Shown piece after piece: positions 1 to 10,560 of a stretch of DNA of 64,000 nucleotides (position 1 is the stretch's first letter; the number at the start of each line of letters is the position of its first letter). The notes beneath the pieces were generated by a model. It searched no databases. It saw only the letters and a list, made by a program, of their open reading frames with translations, and was not told where the DNA came from. Source of the DNA: Atopsyche davidsoni (lineage: Eukaryota; Arthropoda; Insecta; Trichoptera; Hydrobiosidae); contig JAILWY010000024.1 in the NCBI GenBank assembly GCA_022113835.1, positions 2,670,501 through 2,734,500 on the forward strand, given 5' to 3'. The position numbers and the translations under genes were made by a program.

Positions 1-1
1 C

Positions 2-1576
2 CGTAATAGATGGGCCCGCAAGGAGCACGTTTGCCTTTGCTGCTTGAAAAAAGGCCACAGCTGTAATCAATGTGAAAAACCGCCCTGCGGGATAAACAGT
101 TGTAAGCTACCACACAACCGCTTACTTCATATGGAATATGCAGAAAAAATACGGCAACCAAAGTCAACACTTCTCGAAGCAGAGCTTGAAGAATTACGAA
201 CGGAAAGCGCTCTTCGAGAAAATGTAAACACAGACATCTCGACACCCGAGGAGCTGCACCCTCACGTAAACGGGTTGTCGAGTGAAATTGCGGAGAGCCA
301 GTCTCCGCCCAAGCCGCTGCTAGATAAGCAAGCGGTCCGAAGCGACCCGGCGCCGTCCAAACCTGTGCGCCGCGACGTCGCCCCAAATGAAATCTCGACA
401 GTCGAGGAGTTGCCGCTGATGCCGCATCCTCGAGAAAGTGGCTTGTCGAGTGAAATAGTGGAATGGATAAAAACTCCGCCCAAACCGCTGCAAGAAGTGC
501 AGACGGCCCGAAGCGTCCCGGCGCAGCACAAACCAGTGCGCCGCGACGACATAATGAATAAAATCTCGACAGCCGAGGAGTTGCCGCTGATGCCGCATCC
601 TCGAGAAGGTGGCTGGTCGAGTGAAATTGCGGAAAGCTTGAAGATTCCGCCCATGCCTTTGCATACCGTGCAAATGGCCCGCAGCGTCTCGGCGCCGTCC
701 AAACCGGTGCGCCGCGACGCAGAAATCTCGATGACCGAAGAACCGCCCATCACGTCGGTGCCACGCGCGCCGCCGCCCTCGATGGCGCCCATGAAAGCGC
801 CGCCCTCGATGCCGCGCTTATTGCCGCCTTCGATGGCGCCCATGAAAGCGCCGCCCTCGATGCCGCGCTCATCGCTGCCCTCGATGGCGCCCATGAAGGC
901 GCCCCTCTTGATGCCGCCCACGGCGTCGCCCACGTCGTCGCCCACGACGTCGCCCATGACAGCGCGACACGAAATCACCATCGCAGAAATCTCGATGGCT
1001 GAAGAACCGCCCCCTGCGGTAATGCCATCGCTGTCACCCATGCCACACTTCGCTGAAGTTGGCTGGTCGAGTGACCCCACGGAATTTGCGACCGCACCAC
1101 TGTATGCTATACAGCCGATTAAATGCGCCACGATACCGTTTGAGACAACGCGTCGTGTAAATAATATGAAAGAAATCTTGCCCGTGAAGGAGCCATCGCT
1201 GATGTCTCACGATCAAGAAACTGACGGGTCGAACTACCCCATGAAAGGTGTAGATGTTTCGCCCGTGAAAATGCAAAGATTGCATTCGCCCGTAAATGTT
1301 ACGAGGCCGCACGAGACCGCGTACGATAAAAACGCATTCAGTGAAGTCTCGTATGGGAGAACGTTCGAAGAGTTAACAAAAAATAACTATCGAACAGCTG
1401 ATGTCGGGTTCAATGCCCCCGACTACGCTCATGTCGTGTCACAGCTGAAAGGGCTCGCGCCCGAGTACAATACAATGCCACAGCCACAAGACAAGCCGCC
1501 CCCAGAAGGCGCCTGCTGCACTGGAATTGGCTCTGAAAATAAATTGCGGAAAATACGAAGACCCGGTACAGGATAA
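2..1576 (+). CDS. Partial Gag-like protein of a BEL/Pao-type LTR element, no pol
   Basis: The reading frame is already open at base 2 and runs 524 codons to a TAA at 1574-1576, so its start lies outside the window. The first ~40 residues form a cysteine/histidine cluster (CLCCLKKGHSCNQC, then PCGINSCKLPHNRLLH). This resembles the zinc-knuckle region at the end of Gag in BEL/Pao retrotransposons, including the terminal LLH. In that family an aspartic protease and reverse transcriptase normally follow in the same frame. Here the frame continues as a proline-, serine- and methionine-rich tail made of degenerate repeats and then stops, and I see no protease, RT or integrase motif before the LTR. 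It probably encodes the nucleic-acid-binding end of a capsid protein of a non-autonomous element. A domesticated Gag gene is possible, but the LTR 1.3 kb downstream favours the element. Confidence 0.65.
   Translation, partial: RNRWARKEHVCLCCLKKGHSCNQCEKPPCGINSCKLPHNRLLHMEYAEKIRQPKSTLLEAELEELRTESALRENVNTDISTPEELHPHVNGLSSEIAESQSPPKPLLDKQAVRSDPAPSKPVRRDVAPNEISTVEELPLMPHPRESGLSSEIVEWIKTPPKPLQEVQTARSVPAQHKPVRRDDIMNKISTAEELPLMPHPREGGWSSEIAESLKIPPMPLHTVQMARSVSAPSKPVRRDAEISMTEEPPITSVPRAPPPSMAPMKAPPSMPRLLPPSMAPMKAPPSMPRSSLPSMAPMKAPLLMPPTASPTSSPTTSPMTARHEITIAEISMAEEPPPAVMPSLSPMPHFAEVGWSSDPTEFATAPLYAIQPIKCATIPFETTRRVNNMKEILPVKEPSLMSHDQETDGSNYPMKGVDVSPVKMQRLHSPVNVTRPHETAYDKNAFSEVSYGRTFEELTKNNYRTADVGFNAPDYAHVVSQLKGLAPEYNTMPQPQDKPPPEGACCTGIGSENKLRKIRRPGTG
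234..1320 (+). repeat. In-frame ~57-residue tandem repeats in the Gag-like tail
   Basis: Repeat units begin with an (E/K/D)IS-(T/M)-x-EE motif near 234, 391, 562 and 724, spaced 157, 171 and 162 bases, all multiples of three or close to it. Units two and three are nearly identical at DNA level over their first 60 bases (EELPLMPHPRE, then SSEI). Each unit ends in KPVRRD. Two more decayed units follow 960. Between units four and five, about 770-920, lies a second repeat: three copies of a 17-residue block containing PSMAPMKAP. All length changes keep the reading frame. Confidence 0.75.
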
Positions 1577-2885
1577 TTGTACCACAACAAAGTGCACTGC
1601 ACAGAAAAGGGAGATTAAAAAAAATCTCGAGTTAAGATAAAATATAAACAGACCGCACAGCTGTGAGTTGAATAACCTTTCAAATATAGGCAATAAAACA
1701 AGCCGGTGCGAGTCGCAGATGACAAACCTACATCTGTCATCGGTGACCCCCCGCGCACCCCACACCCTCGGGCCGAGCACTCGATACCAAGTATAAAAAA
1801 TCGGTCAAAGCCACCTCACACATATGGTAAAATAACCATTTCGAAATAAAGAAGTTACCATTTTGAAATAAACAAATGAGTTGAAATAACTCCAGTCTCA
1901 AAAAGAACAAAAAAGAACATAAAAGAACGAAAAGAACTTAAATAACTCAATGAACTCAAGGAACAAATGAGTTCAGAGGCAGATTTTACCCGTGCCTCGC
2001 GCGACCGAGTTGAATAATAAAAAAAGAAAGGTCAGTCGTTAAATACGACAAAAAACCTATGCGCGTCGATAACACAGCTGATGCAGAATGCCGAGCTTGG
2101 GGGCTGCGCCAGCGTTGATCTTTGGGCGACCCCCCGCACCCCGCGCGCAAGGGAGCGCGGCCTAATATCTGAAATGCGTCAGTCCAGTTAGAACCGCCTG
2201 CGAGACCACCAGATGTTCTCTAAACTGTCAAAGTGATTGACGATTGCACAAAACAAAATTTGTGCATTCAACAAGCATCCCGCTGACGGGAGTGCACTGC
2301 AAGCTACCTGCACCCTGCAGTGATGGTGTACATCACGAGCCCGGCGCCCGCTGAACGCGCCCGGGTCCTGCCACACCGAACGCGGTTCTGGGCCCCGCCC
2401 CGCCCAGACGCGCCGCCCTGAATGCGCCGCCGCCGCCCTGGTGCCGCCGCCTTGCAGCCTGAACCCAGCCGCCCTGCCGCTTAGGCCCCGCCTAGGCCCT
2501 GCAGACCCAGGCCTTACCGCCTGGGCCTCACCACTCCAGACCCGCTCATGCCCTGCCACCCTGAGCCCTGCCGCCCTGAGCCCTGCCGCCGTCGCCCGTG
2601 CGCCGCCGCCGCCCTGCTGCCTCGGGCTGTACTGCCCAAACTTGCCGCCCTAACAAAGGGGACGCCACACCCGCCAGAACGAGACAACCAAGCGCGTTCG
2701 ATTGAATCGAACGCCGCTCCGCAACAACGCGCCGTCCGATCGAGCTTAGAACTTCCCAGAAGAAACTGAAGACATCCTGTGAAGTTCGGACAGTTAGATG
2801 ATCGTGTTAGAACGTGTGTTACATCGCACATCGTGTTGGTGATTATTATTTTGGTAAAAAAGCTATTTTTTTACGTGGTGGGGTA
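1577..2885 (+). other. Non-coding internal region of the LTR element
   Basis: No long plus-strand frame with a recognisable domain lies here. The first part is A-rich with short GAAATAA and AAGAAC repeats. A CGACCCCCCGC-type motif occurs near 1745 and again near 2129. The part at 2380-2660 is a CCGCCCTG-rich, GC-rich tract. The last bases, GGTGGGGTA at 2877-2885, are purine-rich and sit directly before the proposed LTR, as expected for a polypurine tract. The place where pol would be expected is occupied by this sequence. Confidence 0.5.
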
Positions 2886-3902
2886 TGTTACCAACCCGAT
2901 GGCAGAATATATTATTTTAAGTTTGAATTTAATCTGGATGTTATTTACTATTGTTAGATGTAGTGACGCTCGCCATGCCGGCGCCACTTTTATGTTTAAA
3001 CTAGTTTAACGAACCGACCAGGGTCTTATCCCTTTGTAATAATGAATTTTAGTACTAAGTTTTATATTTTTCAAAGATTTGTAGGCATACGGTTTCCTAT
3101 ACAAAGAAAGATTTATTTGACATTTGGTATTACGGTTACCTATTCATATAGAGAAATAATTCCTAAAAACTATCCTTCCCATGGATATTTTATATTTGAT
3201 TTTAAGTCTTGCACTTGTTGAAATACTAGATGTCTTTGTGTAAGAACCGATCTAGTTAATGTTGAATAGCTAGGAAACTAAAGTTTATATTTTCTGGACA
3301 CGGTCAATTGATATTTTCGTTGATTGTTAAATTTAATATGTTTTCAGCGTGAGAACTTGTAAACACATTCCTTTCTTTGTTCTGGAACCGTATAAAGATC
3401 AGTAAGAGCCCTATAGGGCTAGTGTTCAACATGTCTTCACGGGGTTACGATGCCCGTAAGATGACGCTCCGGTAAAAACGCGAATTCCGTTCCGCCGTTA
3501 GGTTCGGTCAGGTTACGAAATGTTCGTACCTGCCGTAATTAAAGTAGAGATCTTACAAATCTCAGTGAATATACCGCCGCGAGTTCGGAAGTATATTGTG
3601 ACGTTCGTAGTCACGTAAAGAAGTTCGCGATCAAAGCGAAAGTGTTAAGTTACCGGCCAGCGTGTCGGCTCAAAAGTGAAGTAAAAGTGTTAAATGTAAC
3701 ATGTCTGGAAATCATATATTATAATCAATGTTTGTAACAAAGTTTAAATAAAAGTTTACACGAAAGAAGTCTTTAAATCACCTACAATACAGTCCACTGA
3801 TAGCTTATGAACCTTGGCGAATTTGTAAGCTAAACATCGAAGAAACAGAACGTCTATCAGAAGTCTCGAAAGCGAGAACCATACCTGGTAGCGTCGTCAA
3901 CA
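2886..3902 (+). mobile_element. 3' LTR of the BEL/Pao-like element
   Basis: The proposed LTR starts TGTTACC at 2886, directly after a purine-rich GGTGGGGTA, and ends CGTCAACA at 3902, giving the usual TGTT...AACA ends. Inside it are a TATAAAG at 3391 and an AATAAA at 3747-3752, in the right order for U3, R and U5. That gives an LTR of about 1,017 bases. The 5' LTR is outside the window, so the boundaries rest on signals rather than on comparison of the two LTRs. Confidence 0.55.
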
Positions 3903-5525
3903 ATAGTTGTTTTAAAAGTCCAATTCCCATTTCTTTTTTAAAAAATCATTTCATTTCACATGTCATGTTAAGCATAAAAGTACTTCACTAAATATAAAAA
4001 TACAAAACAAACATAACGCATTTTTTTAGCAAAGAACGATTATTATTCGAATAATATAATGGTTTTTCTTTTAAGTAGTAATTTATATATGTATACTTGA
4101 TGAAAATATTTTATTATTAAATGGATTTTTTTCACAGGTCAAAACGCATGTTTTTTTTTTTATTAAATACCATTATTAATTTTAGTTTTAATTACCCAGA
4201 CCAATATCTTTAAAATTCAATGAAAATTATATCAAAATCAATTCACAAAAATTAAGCTTGTTGAAAATATTTATTCTGTAAATTAAAATCTTATACATTT
4301 AATCGGACTTATAAGCCAATGTAACAGAAAAAAACTTATTTTGATATAATGGAACATAAACTATTCTACAGAAAAAGTTTTTTCGAAAAAAGCTCAAATT
4401 TGTAAATATCAACTTATATATTGTTAATGAGCTGAAATATGTTATAAGTCCAACAAAAAAAAACCACCAACTAATTCACCAGATTGAAAATCTGTAGAAA
4501 ACGAAAAATGTTGGACTTTTACTTTATATTATTAAGCGTGAAAGTCAGCAAAATGTTTTTCAGAACACGCGAGCAGCCCAGCGGGAAGTTTGTGCGTATG
4601 TGTGTGTACGCGCACGTGCGTGTGTGTGCGTGTGTGTGCGTGTGTGTGCGCGCGCCTGTGGTGGTGCGCCGACACCGTCCGTGTGCGGAAGCTGCGTTGG
4701 TGTGCGTTTCATTCTCGCCCAGAACCGGTGCCACACGGGTGCTCCGATTTTATCGAAGATAATTAATAATAAATATTTGGCAGTGTAATATAATATGAAT
4801 ATTTACTGCATTTGTACACGTAAACTGACGTAGACAGGCTTGAAGTCAAGAGTACAGTACAATTAATAAAACTGGCTTAGAACATAAATATGTTCAGTGA
4901 AATGGTCACAAACCTATTTTGAGGACAGGTACTTGAAGAAGATACCCGTAATCAAAACATGATATTATAATGCTTTACTATCTTTACAAGGTTGCTTTTG
5001 CTCATTTCATGTTTCATATTTTTCTTATTCTTCATAGCAATAATTTTTATATTAAAAATTTACTAAATATATGTCTTTTGATAAAAAATATTGATGGTTT
5101 TAATTATTATAAAATATCAATCCATATAAATTTAGTGGTTTAAAAATCAATTCGTATATACTTATTACAATAATTATTGTTATATGTAGCTCTAAAAATT
5201 ATGCTCGAAAGCAACTTTTCCAATGTGATTAAACAACTCTCTGAAATATCGATTAATAGTCATTAAAAATATTGTTTCAAATATTATATATATATATATA
5301 TATTAAGTATATGAATATTATTAATATGAGGTGACAGGCGATTTTACTAAGTACACGATAAAACATAGATGTTAAAACTTATATTAATAAAAAAATATTT
5401 TAATTAAAACAGCATGTACAAAAGTGCTTGTTATCTCTAGAATATAATCTTTTTGATTAATTAATGGAACTGGTATTTATTTTGTAATACTCCATTTTAT
5501 TACAATAAAATCTGGCGTCTTCAAA
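3903..5525. other. AT-rich non-coding stretch with a GT microsatellite
   Basis: This is strongly AT-rich with stop codons in all frames. A degenerate GT/CG microsatellite (GTGTGTGCGTGTG type) occupies about 4598-4660, and a short TA run lies at 5286-5302. No gene is seen. Confidence 0.5.
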
Positions 5526-5556
5526 ACGGCATCTTCAAGAGTCTTGAAGATGCCGT
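5526..5556. repeat. 31-bp palindrome with 15-bp arms
   Basis: ACGGCATCTTCAAGA at 5526-5540 is followed by one G and then by its exact reverse complement at 5542-5556. A perfect 15-bp inverted repeat with a one-base centre is very unlikely by chance in this AT-rich setting. It could extrude as a cruciform or form a hairpin. It is too tight for a miRNA precursor. Confidence 0.85.
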
Positions 5557-5737
5557 GTTCGGCGAAAGAGCTCTCACTAATAGTGAAATTAACGTAGTCT
5601 CCAAAACCATTTGGTTTTATTTTATTGTAATCTTTTTGAAATAAGTTCTTTTTTAAAAATTTTTGCTCCAAATTCTACTTAATGTTATTTCTAATTAATT
5701 TTATTATGCGTTTAGAAAAATATAATACAAGCGTGAC

Positions 5738-5880
5738 GTCACAGCCAAGAAATCCCCGTGACGTCAGTGGTGGCTCCGTGCAGCGCGGACCGGGGCGGGG
5801 GCGCTTCCTCCCCCGCAGGTCCGACCCACGCCGGTGTTGCCAGGGGCGCGAGGGAAAACTGCCGCTTTCCCGAGATCAAA
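5738..5880. other. GC-rich island
   Basis: About 140 bases of clearly GC-rich sequence stand in AT-rich surroundings. Two TGACGTCA-type palindromes (CRE-like) lie near 5735 and 5758. Short open frames cross it on both strands but show no domain. It may be a regulatory element or an unrecognised repeat. Confidence 0.35.
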
Positions 5881-8340
5881 CGTACCGTAAAAATGGGAAA
5901 AAAAAAAAACATTTTTTTCATTTTTTTCCGTAAACGGAAACAACCAATCTCACAATGACTCTCTTAAACATTAGGGGAATGTTAGGTGAACGAGTAATTT
6001 AATGCAATAAACTACAATTGTATTTGATAAAAACAAAACATACCACTCTTTTTATAAAATGTTGGTTTATTGTTAATGAATTTGGTAATAATTTGGTAAT
6101 AAATAATTTTTATATTTTTCATAAAAATTATAACCGGATCAGTATTCTATATTTTGATACAATTTTCCCGTGGGTCCTTAGTATTTTATCACTAAAAATC
6201 ATTTATTTCTCAAGTATTACTGTAGAACCATAATTATTTGTGGTTTGGTAAGTTAGAATTTGACTTTGAATATCTTTATAAGTTTTGACCATACTTGTAT
6301 AATTGTTAATGTATCACTGACATTCAATAAATCACAATTATCAAAAAGAAAATGTATTAAATTACAAAAAATATATATTTGCCACCTTATTCAGTCTTAA
6401 ACTAAAATAACTTCATAACTATAAATAAATATACATTTTTCTTCGTTTAGTATATTTTTAGTATCGGTTATTAAAAATAGAGACATTCGATTAGAAAAAG
6501 TGGAGATGCTGGCATGACATATATTTTTCATGGTATCACCTTATATTTTTACTTGTTCGTCTCCAAAAATAAACAGACTAACAGCTGTCACGCAAATTCA
6601 CATTTATGCCACGCAATATAGTTTTATATCTCCAATTTAAACCAGATTAAAAAAAATTGCTGCCTAAAAATAAATACTCGTATTTTCATTTTAGAACACT
6701 TATTAAATGACATTTGTAATAATTGATTATAGGTTTTTCAGTAAGTAATTAAATACACATTACGGCTTTAAAATTTATTGTAGCTTACTAATGTTGGTTT
6801 TCTTTAAAACCTGTTAAAAATTAAACATAATTGTTTGGCTTAATAGCCAAACTAAAGTTAACAAATATGACTAAAAAAAAATTCGTAATATGTTTGTTTT
6901 TGATTTTTATTATAAATAGAATAAATTATGTATAATATATTGCATAGGCATCATAATATATATGAAAAATAATATAAATTGTATAATTGAACACTATTCA
7001 GTTGTAATTGTTAGTTAAACATATGAATGTTAATACTTTTATAAATATTTCATAATAAAGGTAATTGTTTTGAATTAGTATTCTTACGTTATTTTCTTTC
7101 ATAATATAATACGTGCATTATTGAGGAGTTTATAAAAAATAATATTAAAAAAAACCTTTGTGCGTGGAAGTGTACCATTAGAAATGATTACGCAATTTGT
7201 ATAATTGGTCTATGGTAATTTCTCAAATTAATTTCGATTCCTGGCAACCCGGTCCGCGCGCTTTGTCAGAGTTGTTAAAAATTATCAAAGAAGCCCGTAA
7301 TGGCATCGCGTGCTTTCTCTGTTTTTCTCCGTAATGGACTGTTTTTTTAAGGCTTTTGATTATTTTTGAGATCGTGTGCATTGATTCTGTTGAGTGTTTT
7401 TTTAGATTAAAGTTGTGATTCACACGTGTTTTGAGTTAAGCGTTACTTTTAGCTTATTGCTACGATATTTTTTGTGACGCCTGCATATGGCATATATTAT
7501 AATTCTACAATAAGAAAATATCAACTCAATTTACGATTCACTATAAACACTGCAGTAATGCATATTCACTGCAATTTTCGAGGTGGTCATTAAAAAAATT
7601 AGATATACATTTTATAGCATTACTAAATACAATTTTGTACAATCTGAAAATAATTATTGACAGCTGTGATAAATTAATGTGTCACTAAAACAAAATGACT
7701 GCTATCAAGTTAACAAAAAGTAAAGTGTTTTTTCAAGATATTTGACAAATATTATACAAGTACTCCGAATGAAACCCATGCAATATGTGAGTACAATCAA
7801 TTGTCAAATAATTTTATAATATATATATATATATATTTTATTCAATCTTTCTTAATTCATCTCTAATAATGTTCACGTTTGAAAAATATCGTAGGCTTTG
7901 TTTAAATATTTATTTTTATTGTTTTTCTGTGGTTATTGGTCTTATTTCCATTTTCTGTGTACATTCAAGATATTGAATCCGACGTTTTTGGTTGTTGTAG
8001 ATATATCGAATTTCATCTGAATATTATTTTCATAATAGGATCTTCTTGAAGCCTCTTCATACCCAAATTAAATAAGCTATTAATTTCCATCTCCACGAAT
8101 TAAATAATTTAAATCATTTGCTTTTTATATATTTTTAGAACTCATTTTTCATGGCTTCCGTGAATATCTTAAAAAGTTGTAATTTATCAAAAATATAATA
8201 AGTAATTATGGATGTAAGCAAAAATATGTGCATGTATATTTATGTATGGCGTATATTTTTATCAGATGAATATAAATGGTCTTTTTATGGAAATTATGTA
8301 GTATATAATTTTTAATGTACGTCTGTCTTTTCAATTCAAT
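5881..8340. other. AT-rich non-coding stretch
   Basis: Most of this is low-complexity AT-rich DNA without coding frames. The part at 7230-7420 is of more even composition and contains CTGGCAACCC, TTATCAAAG and CCGTAATGG motifs. It looks like a possible conserved non-coding element rather than an exon. Confidence 0.45.
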
Positions 8341-8349
8341 TAAAATAAA

Positions 8350-9130
8350 AAGTTAATCTTTAAAAAAACGCAACTCACGCCATTGAAACTCATTTTTGAT
8401 TGAAGTATATGCATTCATTCAATATATATATTTTAAATAATTGACACGTATAATATATTTTTTTATTTATATATAATTCTATAAAAGTGAGTTTCGCTTA
8501 GTCTATATAATAATTCTACAGCAACTGCAATTGCTAATTTGCTATATTTTATATGCAATAAAAAAAAAAATAATCATATTTATTTCTCACAATTGACCAT
8601 TTTAATTATTATTATGTATGTATTTATTTTTTCAATGTTAAATCATATATTTTATAAGAGCACATTTGACTTATTCATTTTATACTAAACAATGGCGACT
8701 GAAATTGCTTGCATGTCAAAAAATGCACCGCACGCCACTGAAACTGGTATTTATTTTAAAATGTATTTTTACCTTGACACAAATAACATATGAATATTTT
8801 AATGTCATACTAAGTTACTTACTTGATATTTGTATCTACTACTTGATAAGTCACGATTTTAAATGTACGTTTGACTTATCATTGAATAATATTACAATAA
8901 TTACTGAAGTGCTTGCTTTGTTAAATAATGGACGGCACGCCACTGACTCTGACTGGTCGTTTTTATTTTTAAGGCATTCTTTAAAAGATTATTTTAACCA
9001 TGACAAGGATAAATTTATAATAATACAATGACGACTTAAGTGCTTGCCTTGTCAAAAAACGCACCGCATGCCACTGAAACTGAAAAGTCGTTTTTAATTT
9101 AAATAAAACCTTGCCAAGGATAACATTTGA
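8350..9130. repeat. Degenerate irregular direct repeats
   Basis: A core resembling GCTTGCNTGTCAAAAAA then GCACGCCACTGAAACTG recurs near 8370 (partial), 8705, 8910 and 9040. It is followed by AT-rich DNA and an ACCTTGNCA motif. Spacing is uneven, about 130-330 bases. The 121-residue open frame at 8666-9031 lies inside this repeat region and is not taken as a gene. Confidence 0.6.
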
Positions 9131-10405
9131 ACATTCAAACAACACACACATCTTAATTATATTTACATTGTAGTCGACAGAGAATATTATCTGTTTATAA
9201 AATAAAAGACACTAAGTTATCGCTATTAGTTTTGTGGAAGTGGAAAAGTTGGTTTCCCAAAATATTACAATCTTTTATATAAGTTGCGCGATAAGGTCTA
9301 ATGAGAGACGCGTTACGCATTCGTTATGTTTGAAGTCAAAGTTGTATAAATAGTTTTATTAGTCGAAGCTACTGCTATTTTTAGAGGTTTCTTAAAAAAA
9401 AGATACATTTAGTTTTATACGTTTTCTTTAATTTCGTTGTGTGGAGCTCTGGATGATTCGTTAAAATAGCTTTATTGCCTCTGATTTGCTCATACCTGCT
9501 TGCTTAGTTGCTGATTCACCTTGCTGCCTTAATTTCTTACAGATAAGTGTGGTTTATAATTTTTATTATCTACATGTTTGTCTTTAAAATTCAACAAATC
9601 ATCCAAATATGTCGCAAATCCGCACGTGTCGTTATCAGCCATTTTAAATGTCGTTAAAATTTAATTATAAATGATAAATTTGACGTTAAGCTTCTTAAAT
9701 ATATTATCCATCTCTTTGATAAGGCAGTACGTTCTTCGTTATAAGTCACAAGGTATAAGCAGCTAATAATAAATTGTGACAAATCATCTCATTAACAGGT
9801 GTCTACTTATCTTTCTATATCGCTTCCAGCTTATATATTATTATGAACCCTTACAAGATGGGGTGAAATAAATAACTGAATTATATATATATCGCCTTTT
9901 TAATGTAAGAACATTAAGTAATCAATCATATATGGAAGTTGGAATAATAAATTTAATTTATAATTTTTTATAATTTATTGTCATTTTTTTACTCCAAGGC
10001 AATAAAAATTTTAAGTACGCGAATATAACCAATCAAAAACAAACACATACAGAGTTGTGTAATTAAGTAGACAATGAATACAAAATAAGATTTTTTTTTA
10101 ATGTTATTGTTGCATTTGTATTGTACGGGTCCTTGAGTTCTTACAAAGGGTTGTCTTTCTCCTAACTTTCAGGAAGGATAGACTCGGTTAAATGACTTAA
10201 CACACGTGACTGACGACCAGACGGGGGTTTATTTTTACATGAATCATCTATTGTATTTTATTAAAAATATTTTGTCAAGATTTCCTACTCCTTCAGAGAA
10301 CAGAAGATGGCCCAGTAAAAAATATATGTATACCAGATCGAAATTTTTTTTATGCCAGGGTTGTTTTTTTTATACGGTCAGTCCTGCTGATTTACAGTTC
10401 TTTGT
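9131..10405. other. AT-rich non-coding stretch
   Basis: No coding frame, RNA gene or clear repeat is seen apart from short homopolymer and TA runs. Confidence 0.45.
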
Positions 10406-10409
10406 TTTG

Positions 10410-10560
10410 ATTTTCGCCGGTGTGGCCGTGTAGCCGGGGCCGCTCCCCTGGCGTGCCCGGGGGTCGTTCGTCTCCCCGAAATCGGGGAAAGTCCCGGCGA
10501 CTGGCAACCCCGAGCGGGCCGCGATCGAAGTGTGCGCGCGCACGGCGACCACCGGCGCTA
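10410..10560. other. GC-rich island
   Basis: About 150 GC-rich bases with many CpGs, including CCGGGGCCGCTCCCC and CTGGCAACCCCGAG. Frames on both strands stay open only because of composition. A TGGCAACCC motif is shared with the islands near 7240 and 32605. Function unknown. Confidence 0.35.

Noticed and set aside
262..1131. 289-codon minus-strand open frame
   Set aside because: It is antisense to the repeated Gag-like tail. Repeat structure and codon composition keep it open; it has no domain of its own.
8666..9031. 121-codon plus-strand frame
   Set aside because: It lies in degenerate direct repeats, is not shared between units and shows no domain.
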